This document shows positions 17,989 to 27,177 of a stretch of 64,000 nt of DNA, piece by piece. The notes below the pieces were generated by a model. That model was not told the origin of the DNA, ran no database searches, and saw nothing but the letters and a program-made list of their open reading frames with translations. How positions within the stretch are numbered: the stretch's first letter is position 1; every line of letters begins with the position of its first letter. The position numbers and the translations under genes are program-made. Source of the stretch: Agromyces fucosus (GTDB lineage: Bacteria > Actinomycetota > Actinomycetes > Actinomycetales > Microbacteriaceae); the NCBI RefSeq assembly GCF_004134865.1, contig NZ_SDPO01000004.1:109663-173662 (forward strand). Reading direction: 5' to 3'.

Positions 17989-18755
17989 GCACGACGTTTC
18001 CCGAGGGGGCGCGCATCGCTCGCTCAGTGCTGTCCGACGAGACGTACGGAGTGATCCGGGATCTCGTCCTCGAGCACCGCATCGCGCCCGGCAGTCGCGT
18101 GAACATCGATTCGCTCTCGGCCGAGCTCGGGGTCTCCCCGACGCCGGTCAGGGAGGCGCTGGCCCGGCTCGAGTCCGACGGACTCGTGGTGAAGGTGCCG
18201 CTTCGCGGCTACTCGACGACGCCATTGCTGACCGTCCGCGAGTTCGTCGAGCTGACGCAGTTCCGCGTGCTCATCGAGCAGTGGACCGCCGCACAGGCGT
18301 CGGCGTCGATCAGTCCCGAGACGACTGCGGCCCTCCGCGCGGAACTCGCGGCCGGACGCGCGACCACCGGCGCACGTGAGGCCGGCCCCGATGCGTTCCG
18401 TGCGCTGACCGATCACGATGCGCGCTTCCACGCGCTCATCGCGAAGTCCGCCGGCAACGACCTGATCGCCCAGTCGTTCGAACGCACGCACTTCCACCTG
18501 CACTTCCTGCGGCTCTATCTCGCGTCGCATTCCACCGACGCCGACGGAGACGCCGACCACCGGCGCCTGAACGCGGTGCTCGAGGAGTACGACCGCTCGG
18601 GCCAGGTCTCGCGCACGATCGACAATCACGCCGCCATCGCCGAGGCCATCATCGTCGGAGATGCCGACGGGGCGTCGCAGCTCATGCGCGAGCACATCGA
18701 GTTCTCACGCGTTCGCTTCCTCCCCGTCGTCGAGATGATCGCATCGCTCGGCTGA
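17985..18755 (+). CDS. GntR/FCD-family transcriptional regulator
   Basis: 256 residues from the ATG at 17985 (ATGA overlap with the lactonase). The winged helix spans about residues 18-85 (SLSAELGVSPTPVREALARLESDGL), then an FCD domain with FRVLIEQWTA, DHDARFHALIAKSAG and IDNHAAIAEAI. It is the last gene of the forward operon, so it is made together with the transporter. Different subfamily from the regulator at 10147: the wing reads KVPLRGYSTTPL instead of RRGDGTYV. Either one could act on the operator at 21086-21106. Confidence 0.88.
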   Translation: MSTTFPEGARIARSVLSDETYGVIRDLVLEHRIAPGSRVNIDSLSAELGVSPTPVREALARLESDGLVVKVPLRGYSTTPLLTVREFVELTQFRVLIEQWTAAQASASISPETTAALRAELAAGRATTGAREAGPDAFRALTDHDARFHALIAKSAGNDLIAQSFERTHFHLHFLRLYLASHSTDADGDADHRRLNAVLEEYDRSGQVSRTIDNHAAIAEAIIVGDADGASQLMREHIEFSRVRFLPVVEMIASLG

Positions 18756-18782
18756 TCGGCCCATTCGCGATCCGTTCTCCAC

Positions 18783-19766
18783 TCAGCGCCGGCCATCGGC
18801 CGGGATGAGGCCCCGTTCCTCGAGCGCCGTCCAGAGCTCGTCTGGGATGGCCGCCGACATGTGCCCGACGTTCTCCCGCACCGCATCGGGGCGGGAGGTG
18901 CCGACGACGACGGTGGCCACGAGCGGGTTCCGCAACGGGAACTGCAGCGCCGCCGCCGGAAGCTCGACGCCGAACTCCGCGCACGTCGCCGCGAGGGTCT
19001 GAGCGCGCTCCAGCACGTCGCGGGGCACGGCGCCGTAGTTGTAGGTCGCATCGCTGTTCGGGGAAGAGGTCGCGAGCAGGCCCGAGTTGAACACCGCGGC
19101 ATCGACGACGCGCACATCGCGCTCCTGGCATGCCGGGAACAGCTCGGCGAGCGCCGGCTGCTCAAGCAGCGTGTACCGGCCGGCGATCATCACGAGGTCG
19201 AGGTCGCCCTCGCGCACGGCGCGCGCCGCGACATCCGCGTCGTTCACGCCCACGCCGATCTCTCGCACGAGGCCCTCGTCGCGCAGGGTCGCCAGTGCCG
19301 GCAGGCCCTCGGCGAGGCCCCGCTCGAGGTCGTAGGCGTCGGGGTCGTGCAGGTACAGCACGTCGACGTGGTCGAGGCCCATGCGCTCGAGGGATGCCTC
19401 GAGGCTGCGCCGGATCCCGGACAGGCTGGGGTCGTACACCCGCACCTGGTCGTCGGGTACGTCGAAGCCGTGGTCCAGGTCGCGTCCGCCGTCGAAGTCG
19501 GGATTCGGCGCCAGCAGCCGGCCGACCTTCGTCGAGACGACGAACTCGTCGCGCGGCTTCTGCCGGAGGAACGAGCCGAGGCGCCGCTCCGAGAGGCCGA
19601 GCCCGTAGTGCGGCGCGGTGTCGAAGGTGCGGATGCCGCCGTCCCACGCCGCCTCGAGGGCGAGCTGCGCGCGCTCGTCGTCGATCTCGCGATAGAGGTT
19701 GCCGATCGAGGCGCACCCGAAGCTCAGCGGGCCGAGGTCGATCGGAGCCGGCGTCGAGCCGCTCAT
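18783..19766 (-). CDS. Aldo/keto reductase, probable L-fucose dehydrogenase
   Basis: 327 residues. TIM-barrel AKR with catalytic tetrad Asp49, Tyr54 ([10 protein letters not shown]), Lys80 (STKVGR) and His140 (LYLHDPD). Relatives with the [15 protein letters not shown] start are L-fucose / D-threo-aldose 1-dehydrogenases, which oxidise L-fucose to L-fuconolactone with NAD(P). The start overlaps the stop of the fuconate dehydratase (ATGA), so the two are coupled. The open frame continues far upstream but is meaningless there. Converges on the GntR gene with 27 bp between stops. Confidence 0.87.
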   Translation of the reverse strand: MSGSTPAPIDLGPLSFGCASIGNLYREIDDERAQLALEAAWDGGIRTFDTAPHYGLGLSERRLGSFLRQKPRDEFVVSTKVGRLLAPNPDFDGGRDLDHGFDVPDDQVRVYDPSLSGIRRSLEASLERMGLDHVDVLYLHDPDAYDLERGLAEGLPALATLRDEGLVREIGVGVNDADVAARAVREGDLDLVMIAGRYTLLEQPALAELFPACQERDVRVVDAAVFNSGLLATSSPNSDATYNYGAVPRDVLERAQTLAATCAEFGVELPAAALQFPLRNPLVATVVVGTSRPDAVRENVGHMSAAIPDELWTALEERGLIPADGRR

Positions 19767-21061
19767 CGCGCGACCATCTGCGGCGCGCTCCACGCGAACT
19801 CCGCGATCGAGGCCGGGAACATCTCGGTGCCGGCACCGGGTGCGCTCGGGGCGCGGTACCGACCGCGCTCCACGACCGTCGGGGTGACGAAGTGCTCGTG
19901 GAGGTGGTCGACGTACTCGACCATGCGACCCTCCATCGTGCCGGAGACGGCCACGTAGTCGAACATCGAGAGGTGCTGCACGGCCTCGCAGAGTCCGACG
20001 CCGCCGGCGTGCGGGCAGACGGGGACGCCGAACTTCGCCGCGAGCAGCAGGTTCGCGATGTTCTCGTTCACGCCGCCGACGCGGGTCGCGTCGATCTGCA
20101 TCACGTCCATGCCGCCGGCCTGGAGCAGCTGCTTGAAGATGACGCGGTTCTGCACGTGCTCGCCCGTCGCAACCCGGATCGGTGCGACGCCGCGGGCGAT
20201 CGCGGCGTGGCCGAGGACGTCGTCGGGACTCGTCGGCTCCTCGATCCAGGCGAGGTCGAACTGCGCGAGCGCGTTCACCCAGGCGATCGCGTCGGCGACG
20301 TCCCAGCGCTGGTTCGCGTCGATCGCGATCGGGAAGTCGGGGCCGACCGTCTTGCGCGCGATGGCGAGGCGGCGGATGTCGTCGTCGAGGTCGGCGCCGA
20401 CCTTCAGCTTGATCTGCGGGAAGCCGTCGGCGACCGCCTCCCGGCAGAGGCGCTCGAGCTTCTCGTCGGAGTAGCCGAGCCACCCCGGGCTCGTCGTGTA
20501 GGCGGGGTATCCGGTCTCCTGCAGCCGCGCGATGCGCTCGGCACGGCCGGGCTCGGCGGCACGGAGGATCTCGAGCGCCTCGCCGGGGGTGATCGCGTCG
20601 CTCAGGTAGCGGAAGTCGACGAGGGAGACGAGCTCTTCGGGGCTCAGGCTCGCGAGGTGGAGCCACAGCGGCTGGCCGGCACGCTTCGCACGGAGGTCCC
20701 ACAGCGCGTTCACGACGGCGCCGATGGCCATGTGCATGACGCCCTTCTCGGGGCCGAGCCAGCGCAACTGCGAATCGTGCAGCAGCAGGCGCGATGCCGC
20801 GCCCATGTCGGCGAGCAGGTCCTCGACGTCGCGGCCGATGAGGTGCCCGCGGAGGGTGTCGAGCGCAGCGACCTCCACGTCGTTGCCCCGTCCGATCGTG
20901 AAGACGAACGCGTGCCCCTCGAGGCCGTCTTCGGCGTCGGTTCGGATCACCAGGTAGGCCGCCGAGTAGTCGGGATCGGGGTTCATCGCGTCCGACCCGT
21001 CGAGGGCGAGCGAGGTCGGGAACCTGATGTCGTGGGTATCGACGGCGACGATTGCGGTCAT
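19763..21061 (-). CDS. L-fuconate dehydratase (enolase superfamily)
   Basis: 432 residues. The full active-site set is present: Lys218-x-Lys220 (IKLKVG), Asp248 (IDANQRWDV), Glu274 ([10 protein letters not shown]), Glu301 (GEHVQNR), Asp324 (QIDATRVGG) and His351 ([11 protein letters not shown]). These fit the L-fuconate dehydratase group (human ENOSF1, Xanthomonas FucD), which convert L-fuconate to 2-keto-3-deoxy-L-fuconate. The ATG at 21061 was chosen because AAAGGA stands 6 nt upstream; the open frame runs 11 codons further to 21094 but into the promoter. First gene of the reverse unit. Confidence 0.94.
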   Translation of the reverse strand: MTAIVAVDTHDIRFPTSLALDGSDAMNPDPDYSAAYLVIRTDAEDGLEGHAFVFTIGRGNDVEVAALDTLRGHLIGRDVEDLLADMGAASRLLLHDSQLRWLGPEKGVMHMAIGAVVNALWDLRAKRAGQPLWLHLASLSPEELVSLVDFRYLSDAITPGEALEILRAAEPGRAERIARLQETGYPAYTTSPGWLGYSDEKLERLCREAVADGFPQIKLKVGADLDDDIRRLAIARKTVGPDFPIAIDANQRWDVADAIAWVNALAQFDLAWIEEPTSPDDVLGHAAIARGVAPIRVATGEHVQNRVIFKQLLQAGGMDVMQIDATRVGGVNENIANLLLAAKFGVPVCPHAGGVGLCEAVQHLSMFDYVAVSGTMEGRMVEYVDHLHEHFVTPTVVERGRYRAPSAPGAGTEMFPASIAEFAWSAPQMVAR

Positions 21062-21083
21062 GGTGTCCTTTCGTGACAGTTCG

Positions 21084-21113
21084 ATCCTAAACATCGGATG
21101 TATAGGGTGTCAA
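21084..21113 (-). promoter_or_regulatory. Promoter with embedded operator for the fuconate dehydratase unit
   Basis: On the reverse strand TTGACA (21113-21108), an 18-bp spacer and TAGGAT (21089-21084) form a near-consensus promoter. The spacer and -10 box contain an imperfect 21-bp palindrome, 21086-21106, symmetrical about 21096 with core ACATCGGATGT. An inverted repeat of this size between -35 and -10 is the expected position for a repressor of the GntR type, two of which are encoded in the cluster. Bound repressor would block this promoter; the FAH gene on the other strand starts 84 bp away. Confidence 0.75.
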
Positions 21114-21189
21114 TCTCGGGAACATGTGCCAGAATCGGCGATGTACCCGCGAATTCGTCGGAACGATCAGCCACCAGAAAGAGCACAGC

Positions 21190-22038
21190 ATGAGATTCGC
21201 CCGCCTCGGCAACGTCGGCACCGAGATCCCCGTCGTCATCGACGGCGACCGTTCCCTCGACCTGCGATCGATCACCGCGGACATCGACGGAGCGTTCCTG
21301 AGCGGCGACGGCGTCGAGCGCGCTCGCGCCGCGGTCGCCGCCGGCGAACTGCCCGAGGTCGCCGACGCCGCAGCCCTCCGCACGGGCGCCCCGATCGCCC
21401 GCCCGTCGGCCGTCTATTGCGTCGGCATGAACTACGCGGCGCACGCCGCGGAGTCGGGTTCGGAGCCGCCGAAGCAGATCGTCATGTTCATGAAGGCCCC
21501 GAACACGATCGTCGGCCCGTACGACGACGTGGCCATCCCGCGCGGCAGCGAGAAGACCGACTGGGAGGTCGAACTCGGCATCGTCATCGGTCGCCGAGCG
21601 AGCTACCTCGACTCCCCTGCCGAGGCCCGCGCCCACATCGCCGGCTTCGTGATGGCCAACGACCTCTCGGAGCGCGACTGGCAGATCGCCGTCTCCGGCG
21701 GTCAGTGGTCGAAGGGCAAGAGCGCGCCCGGCTTCTGCCCGACCGGCCCCTGGCTCGCCACGGACGACGAGCTGAACGCCGACGACGTGCGCCTCCGCAG
21801 CTTCGTGAACGGCGAGGCCCGCCAGGACTCGCGCACCGCCGACCTCATCTTCGACATCGACACGATCGTGTGGACGCTCAGCCAGTACCTCGTCCTCGAG
21901 CCGGGCGACCTCGTGCTCACCGGCACGCCCGAGGGCGTCGCCCTGTCCGGTCGCTTCCCCTACCTCTCCGCCGGCGACGTCGTCGAACTCGACATCGAGG
22001 GCCTCGGCGCCCAGCGCCAGCAGTACATCTCCGCCTGA
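21190..22038 (+). CDS. Fumarylacetoacetate hydrolase family protein, probable 2,4-diketo-3-deoxy-L-fuconate hydrolase
   Basis: 282 residues from the ATG at 21190 (AGAAAGAG upstream). FAH fold: YCVGMNYAAHAAESG, KAPNTIVGPYDDV, DWEVELGIVIGRRA (metal-binding Glu pair), GFVMANDLSERDWQ, LVLTGTPEGV. In the L-fucose and L-rhamnose diketo-hydrolase pathways this family cleaves the 2,4-diketo-3-deoxy acid to pyruvate and lactate. Divergent from the dehydratase and directly followed by the SDR that would make its substrate, so the assignment rests on context plus family. Confidence 0.86.
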   Translation: MRFARLGNVGTEIPVVIDGDRSLDLRSITADIDGAFLSGDGVERARAAVAAGELPEVADAAALRTGAPIARPSAVYCVGMNYAAHAAESGSEPPKQIVMFMKAPNTIVGPYDDVAIPRGSEKTDWEVELGIVIGRRASYLDSPAEARAHIAGFVMANDLSERDWQIAVSGGQWSKGKSAPGFCPTGPWLATDDELNADDVRLRSFVNGEARQDSRTADLIFDIDTIVWTLSQYLVLEPGDLVLTGTPEGVALSGRFPYLSAGDVVELDIEGLGAQRQQYISA

Positions 22039-22069
22039 CCCGACCAGCACGACCCGGAAGGACACTCCC

Positions 22070-22828
22070 ATGAGCAACGAATTCAGCGGCCTGGTCGCGA
22101 TCGTCACCGGCGGTGCGTCGGGAATCGGCGCCGCGATCGCCGACCGCCTGCAGCAGGGCGGCGCCCGTGTGGCGGTCTTCGACCTGCAGCCGGATGCCGC
22201 GGCGCACGCCGATCTCGCCATCGCCGTCGACGTGGCCGACGACGCGAGCGTGCGCGCCGGCGTCGAGCGGGTCGCGAGCGAGCTCGGGCGCATCGACATC
22301 GTCGTGAACAACGCCGGCATCGGCGCACAGGGCACGATCGAGGCGAACTCCGACGAGGAGTGGCACCGGGTCTTCGACATCAACGTGCTCGGCATGATGC
22401 GGGTCGCGCGCGCCGCACTGCCGCACCTCCGCGACTCCCCCGCGGCCGCGATCGTCAACACCGCCTCGATCGCGGCGACCGCCGGCCTCCCCGAGCGCGC
22501 GCTCTACAGCGCGAGCAAGGGCGCCGTCGCCTCGCTCACCCGCGCCATGGCCGCCGACCACCTGCGCGAGGGCATCCGGGTCAACGCCGTGAACCCCGGC
22601 ACCGCCGACACCCCATGGATCGGCCGGCTGCTGGCATCGGCAGCCGACCCTGCCGCCGAGCGCGCGGCACTCGAAGCGCGCCAGCCGCACGGACGCCTGG
22701 TCTCGGCCGACGAGGTCGCCGGCGCGGTCGCCTACCTCGCGAGCCCGGCATCGGGGTCGACGACCGGCGTCGAGCTCGCGGTCGACGGCGGCATGCAGGA
22801 GCTGCGGCTCCGACCCGCGGCGAGCTGA
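22070..22828 (+). CDS. Short-chain dehydrogenase, probable 2-keto-3-deoxy-L-fuconate dehydrogenase
   Basis: 252 residues. TGGASGIG (13-20) binds NAD; NNAG (80-83), and catalytic Ser133, Tyr146 and Lys150 are in place. In the non-phosphorylating L-fucose pathway such an SDR oxidises 2-keto-3-deoxy-L-fuconate at C4. It lies 31 bp after the FAH hydrolase gene with GGAAGGA before the ATG, so the two form one transcription unit. Specificity is inferred from neighbours. Confidence 0.87.
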   Translation: MSNEFSGLVAIVTGGASGIGAAIADRLQQGGARVAVFDLQPDAAAHADLAIAVDVADDASVRAGVERVASELGRIDIVVNNAGIGAQGTIEANSDEEWHRVFDINVLGMMRVARAALPHLRDSPAAAIVNTASIAATAGLPERALYSASKGAVASLTRAMAADHLREGIRVNAVNPGTADTPWIGRLLASAADPAAERAALEARQPHGRLVSADEVAGAVAYLASPASGSTTGVELAVDGGMQELRLRPAAS

Positions 22829-22890
22829 CGCGGCATCCGCTGCCGCTGCCGACCCGGCATCCGCTGCCGTTTGTCGACGTGATGGTGCAT

Positions 22891-22924
22891 CCGGCTGTGT
22901 TCGTTGTACAACGTGCACAGCCGG
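22891..22924. promoter_or_regulatory. 34-bp imperfect palindrome (candidate operator) before the second FAH gene
   Basis: Arms 22891-22899 and 22916-22924 (CCGGCTGTG / CACAGCCGG) share one centre of symmetry with the inner palindrome CGTTGTACAACG at 22902-22913; only positions 22900-22901 and 22914-22915 do not pair. It abuts the promoter of the next gene: -10 hexamer TAGCCT at 22942-22947, start codon at 22954, so the palindrome covers the expected -35 region. The placement suggests repressor control. Confidence 0.7.
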
Positions 22925-22953
22925 ATCGTCGTCGCGCCCGATAGCCTGAACAG

Positions 22954-23829
22954 GTGAAGTTCGCGCACCTGAGAGCCGAAGGCCAGACGACCCCTCGGCT
23001 CGCGGCGGTGATCGCGGACTCGGCGCTCTTCCTCGACGAGTTCATGGAGCAGCCGCCCCGCGACCTGCAGGATCTCATCGAACGCGGCCCCGAGGGGCTC
23101 GCCGAGGTGCGCGAGGTGGTCGACACGGCCGTCATGCTCGAGGCCGAGCTCACGCCGGTGGCCGCGCTCCGGCACTCCTCCGCGGTGCTCCGGCCCGCAC
23201 AGGTCATCGCGATCGGCGCGAACTACGCGGCGCACGCCTCCGAGCTGAAACTGCGCTCCGAGACGGCGATGACGATCTTCTCGCTCTGGCCGAACTCGCT
23301 CACGGCGCACGGCGCGACGACGACGTGGCCCGAGGACCTCACGACCCAGGTCGACTACGAGGCCGAGCTCGGCGTCATCGTCGGTCGCCCCGCCCGCGGC
23401 GTGCACGTGCGCGACGCGCTCGACTACGTCTGGGGCTACACCGTCGTCAACGACATCACGGCACGTGACATCCAGTTCAGCGAAGCCCAGTGGTCGCGCT
23501 GCAAGTCGTTCGACGGCTTCACCCCGACGGGCCCCGTGGTCGTCACGGCCGACGAGATCCCCGACCCGCAGAACCTCTGGCTCACCACGAACCTCGACGG
23601 CAGCATCATGCAGGACGCCTCGACGAACGAGATGGTGCGCAGCGTCGCCGAGATCATCTCGCTGCTCTCGCGTTCGGCCACGATCCCCCCGGGCACGCTC
23701 ATCTCGACCGGCAGCCCCGGCGGCGCCGGGTATTCGCGGAAGCCCCCGGTGTTCCTCCGCGACGGCTCGACCGTCACCGTCAGCGTCGAGGGCATCGGCT
23801 CGCTCACCACGCACTGCCGGGTCATCTGA
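22954..23829 (+). CDS. Fumarylacetoacetate hydrolase family protein, second copy
   Basis: 291 residues, GTG start with TAGCCT 6 nt upstream (leaderless pattern). FAH fold: VIAIGANYAAHASELKL, VDYEAELGVIVGRPARG with the metal-binding acidic residues, GYTVVNDITARDIQ, LISTGSPGGAGYSRKP. Clearly diverged from the copy at 21190 and from a different subgroup (ureidoglycolate lyase / 2-keto-3-deoxy acid hydrolase-like). It has its own promoter and operator and stands apart from the fucose unit, so its substrate may be unrelated. Converges on aspA with a 10-bp gap. Confidence 0.82.
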   Translation: MKFAHLRAEGQTTPRLAAVIADSALFLDEFMEQPPRDLQDLIERGPEGLAEVREVVDTAVMLEAELTPVAALRHSSAVLRPAQVIAIGANYAAHASELKLRSETAMTIFSLWPNSLTAHGATTTWPEDLTTQVDYEAELGVIVGRPARGVHVRDALDYVWGYTVVNDITARDIQFSEAQWSRCKSFDGFTPTGPVVVTADEIPDPQNLWLTTNLDGSIMQDASTNEMVRSVAEIISLLSRSATIPPGTLISTGSPGGAGYSRKPPVFLRDGSTVTVSVEGIGSLTTHCRVI

Positions 23830-23839
23830 CCCGCCCGGG

Positions 23840-25363
23840 TTACTCGCTCGGTTCGCCCTGCAGGTCGATGAGCGGAATGGCCATCGTGATCGGGCGGATG
23901 CCCGAGAGCTTCGAGGGCTGCAGCTGCGCCATCACGGCCTCGCGACTCATGAGTCCGGCCTCGACCACGAGGTCGGCGACGGGCCGGCCCGTCTTCAGCG
24001 CGAGCTTGGCGAGGTTGGATGCCTCGGTGTAGCCGATGAACGGGATGAGCGCCGTGATGACGCCGACGCTCGAGGCGACCATGGCCTCGAGTCGCTCGAC
24101 GTTCGCGGTGATGCCGTCGACGCAGTTGACGCGCAGGGTCCAGCACGCCTGGCGCATCCACGTGATCGACTGCAGGAGCGAGTGGGCGATCACCGGCTCG
24201 AAGGCGTTCAGCTGCAACTGGCCGCTCTCGGCCGCCATCATGACGGTGACGTCCGCTCCGGCCACGGCGTAGGCGACCTGGCTGACCGCCTCGGGGATGA
24301 CCGGGTTGACCTTGCCGGGCATGATGCTCGAGCCCGCCTGTCGCGGCGGGAGGTTGATCTCGCCGAAGCCGGCCTGCGGCCCGGAAGAGAGCAGGCGCAG
24401 GTCGTTGCAGATCTTCGAGAGCTTGATCGCGCTGCGCTTGAGGGCGCTCGAGAACGTCATGAAGACGCCCGTGTCGCTCGTCGCCTCGATGAGGTCGGGT
24501 GCCGACACGAGTCGGAGCCCGGTGATCGCGCTGAGGTGCCGCACGGCGGCCGCCGCGTACCCGGGGTCGGCCGTGATGCCGGTGCCGATCGCGGTCGCGC
24601 CGAGGTTCACCTCGGAGAGGAGCTTGATGGTCTCGTTCAGGCGCTCGTGGTCTTCGCCGAGCGTCGTCGAGAAGCTGTGGAACTCCTGGCCGAGCGTCAT
24701 GGGCACGGCGTCCTGGAGCTGGGTGCGACCCACCTTCAGCACCTCGTGGAACTCCTGGCCCTTGCGGCCGAACGAGACGCGCAGCAGGTCGAGCTCGCGC
24801 ATCATCGTCGTGAGCGAGAACGTCATCGCGAGCTTGACCGCGGTGGGATACGTATCGTTCGTCGACTGGCTCCGGTTGACGTCGTCGATCGGGTGCAGCA
24901 CGTCGTAGCGACCCTTGGGGTAGCCGGCGATCTCGAGCGCGAGGTTCGCGATGACCTCGTTCGCGTTCATGTTCGTCGAGGTGCCCGCGCCGCCCTGGAT
25001 CACGCCGACCACGAACTGGTCGTGGAGCTCGCCGTCGATGATGCGCTGGCAGGCGTCGTCGATCCACGCGGCCTTCTGGTCGGTGAGCACGCCGACCTCG
25101 CGGTTGGCGCGCGCCGCGGCCTGCTTGACCGAGGCCAGCGCGACGACGAGATCGGGGTAGACGGAGATCGGGCGCTTGGAGATCGGGAAGTTCTCGAGCG
25201 CCCGCATCGTGTGCACGCCCCAGTATGCCTCCGCGGGAACCTCCACCGAGCCGAGGGAGTCGGTCTCGGTGCGGGTGGGCGGGTGAGTGCCGTTTCCGGC
25301 GAGCGTCGGGTCGATGTACGTGTCGTCGGTGGACTGATCGCCGGTGGGCTGGGGCTCGTGCAT
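23840..25363 (-). CDS. aspA: Aspartate ammonia-lyase
   Basis: 507 residues from the ATG at 25363. The fumarase/aspartase signature GSSIMPGKVNPV is present, along with GGAGTSTNMNANEV, NDTYPTAVKL and GRTQLQDAVPMTLGQEF, which together mark aspartase rather than fumarase. Reaction: L-aspartate to fumarate plus ammonia, in the cytoplasm. The frame opens at a GTG 12 nt further out, but those bases are the ribosome site GGAGGA itself, so the ATG is the better start. An N-terminal extension of about 35 polar residues precedes the catalytic fold. A possible -10, TAGGCT, is at 25481-25476. Confidence 0.94.
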   Translation of the reverse strand: MHEPQPTGDQSTDDTYIDPTLAGNGTHPPTRTETDSLGSVEVPAEAYWGVHTMRALENFPISKRPISVYPDLVVALASVKQAAARANREVGVLTDQKAAWIDDACQRIIDGELHDQFVVGVIQGGAGTSTNMNANEVIANLALEIAGYPKGRYDVLHPIDDVNRSQSTNDTYPTAVKLAMTFSLTTMMRELDLLRVSFGRKGQEFHEVLKVGRTQLQDAVPMTLGQEFHSFSTTLGEDHERLNETIKLLSEVNLGATAIGTGITADPGYAAAAVRHLSAITGLRLVSAPDLIEATSDTGVFMTFSSALKRSAIKLSKICNDLRLLSSGPQAGFGEINLPPRQAGSSIMPGKVNPVIPEAVSQVAYAVAGADVTVMMAAESGQLQLNAFEPVIAHSLLQSITWMRQACWTLRVNCVDGITANVERLEAMVASSVGVITALIPFIGYTEASNLAKLALKTGRPVADLVVEAGLMSREAVMAQLQPSKLSGIRPITMAIPLIDLQGEPSE

Positions 25364-25504
25364 GTCTTCCTCCACGGAGTCGCGCGCGAGTGGACGTCGA
25401 GGGGTGTCGACGCCCCGCAGCCGGCTCCATCGCCTGGGGTCTGCGCGGGATCGCCGCGCTCGTACTCGACATCGAGCCTATCGCCGCCTGCCCCGACCAG
25501 ACGA

Positions 25505-25536
25505 ATGCGGCGGGGCGCCCCCACGCCCCGCCGCAT
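25505..25536 (-). terminator. Terminator after the amino-acid/ethanolamine permease gene
   Basis: Perfect 13-bp GC-rich stem, arms 25505-25517 and 25524-25536, loop CCCCCA, 12 nt beyond the permease stop on the reverse strand. It separates that gene from aspA. Confidence 0.78.
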
Positions 25537-25548
25537 CCCCTCCGGAGG

Positions 25549-27111
25549 CTAGACCCTGTCGGTCTCGTCGACGCCGTCGGTCGCGAGCAGCTCGCTCTCG
25601 ACGGTGCCGCCGTATCCCTCGGCCTGCGGGTCGCCGTGGAGGCCGCCCGACACGGCGTACTCCTCTTCAGGCGACAGGATCAGCCGGTGTCGGCCCCAGA
25701 GGGCGAAGATCGCGAGCATCACGGCGTAGACGACGCCGATCGCGATGATCGCGGGCACGAACGTCGGGTTGAGGAGGAAGCCCAGGAAGATGAGGGCGGC
25801 GATGAGCGCGGCCACCACGGCACCGGGCACGCCCCACGGGCTGACGTAGGGCCGCTTGGCGTTCGGGTACTTGCGCCGGAGGATCACGAAGGCGACCATC
25901 TGCAGCAGGTAGGCGAGCACGGCGCCCCACACGGCGATGTTCAGCACGATGGCACCGGCCACCGCACCGGCCCCCGCCGCGTCGACCTGCGCGAGCACGT
26001 CGAGCACGACGAGCGCGGCGAAGCCGATGACGGCGCCCGCGACGAGCGCGACCCACGGGGTCTGGCGCTTGCCCGTGAGCGAGAGGAACTTCGGGTAGTA
26101 GCCCGCGCGCGAGAGCGAGTACATGTTGCGGCCGTAGGCGAACATGATGCCCTGGAGCGACGCGAGCAGGCCGATGAGGGCGAACAGTGCGAGCACCGCG
26201 GCGAGCTCGTCGCCGACGATGGCCCGGAACCCGTCGAGCAGCGGCTCCCCTGCGGTTCCCGTGGCCTCCGCGCCGACGACGCCGGTGTTGAGGAACAGCA
26301 CGAGCAGTCCGGTCACGATGAGCGTGGCGCGCGCGATGAGTCCGGCCTTGGGGATGTCGCGGACCGGGTCCTTCGACTCCTCGGCCGCGAGCGGCAGCTC
26401 CTCGATGCCGAGGAAGAACCACATCGCGAACGGCAGGGCGAAGAGGATCGGCAGCACGCCGTGCGGCAGGAAGGCGGTCTGCCCGGCGTCGGGCACGATG
26501 TCGAAGAGCTTGTCCCACGAGAACTGGCCCGAGAAGAGCGCCATCGCGCTGAAGACGAGCAGGATCGCGATCGAGATGATCGAGACCACGATCGCGAACT
26601 TGAACGAGATGCTCGCACCGGCCGCATTGATGCCGATGAAGACGAGGTAGAGGATCACCCACCAGATCCACTGCGGCATCGAGAACCCGAGCAGCTCGCT
26701 CGTGATCGCATCCGCGTAGGACCCGGAGAAGAACACGATCACCGCGGTCGTCGCGACGTACTCGATGGTCTCGGCGAGGCCCGTCACGAAGCCGCCCCAC
26801 GGGCCCATCGCGGCCCGCGAGAAGGAGTAGGCGCCGCCCGTGTGCGGCATCGCCGACGACATCTCCCCGATCGAGAAGATCAGCCCGTAGTACATGACGA
26901 CGAGCACCGCGAAGGCGATCAGCATGCCGCCGAACCCGGCGAAGTCGATTCCGAAGTTCCACCCCGAGAAGTCGCCCGAGATGACGGCCGCCACGGCGAG
27001 GCCCCAGAGCCCCCAGACACCGGCGGTGCGGGTGAGCTTTCGTTTCTCGAAGTACCCGGCCTCGGCGGTCGTGTACTTGACTCCCGAGACCTTCAGCGTG
27101 TCCTTGGTCAT
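25549..27111 (-). CDS. APC-superfamily permease, ethanolamine permease-like
   Basis: 520 residues from the ATG at 27111, about twelve membrane segments. Motifs WGLAVAAVISGDFSGWNFG, MSSAMPHTGGAYSFSRAAMG and FFLGIEELPLAAEESKDPVRD resemble Eat-type ethanolamine permeases of the amino acid-polyamine-organocation superfamily. It is divergent from a gamma-glutamyl-amine synthetase operon, which would process the imported amine. The frame stays open to 27510 but those residues lie in the shared control region. TATAGT (27183-27178) is a plausible -10 box. Substrate assignment is by similarity and context. Confidence 0.85.
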   Translation of the reverse strand: MTKDTLKVSGVKYTTAEAGYFEKRKLTRTAGVWGLWGLAVAAVISGDFSGWNFGIDFAGFGGMLIAFAVLVVMYYGLIFSIGEMSSAMPHTGGAYSFSRAAMGPWGGFVTGLAETIEYVATTAVIVFFSGSYADAITSELLGFSMPQWIWWVILYLVFIGINAAGASISFKFAIVVSIISIAILLVFSAMALFSGQFSWDKLFDIVPDAGQTAFLPHGVLPILFALPFAMWFFLGIEELPLAAEESKDPVRDIPKAGLIARATLIVTGLLVLFLNTGVVGAEATGTAGEPLLDGFRAIVGDELAAVLALFALIGLLASLQGIMFAYGRNMYSLSRAGYYPKFLSLTGKRQTPWVALVAGAVIGFAALVVLDVLAQVDAAGAGAVAGAIVLNIAVWGAVLAYLLQMVAFVILRRKYPNAKRPYVSPWGVPGAVVAALIAALIFLGFLLNPTFVPAIIAIGVVYAVMLAIFALWGRHRLILSPEEEYAVSGGLHGDPQAEGYGGTVESELLATDGVDETDRV

Positions 27112-27177
27112 GGCGGTTCCCTTGCTCTCTCGAAGCGCGCGGCCGGAGCAGCGCGGGGGTGGGATGCGTTGGCCTGA

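Noticed and set aside
18783..20702. 639-codon open frame on the reverse strand
   Set aside because: Only the last 327 codons (from 19766) are the aldo/keto reductase; the upstream part is Arg/Pro-rich shadow of the fuconate dehydratase.
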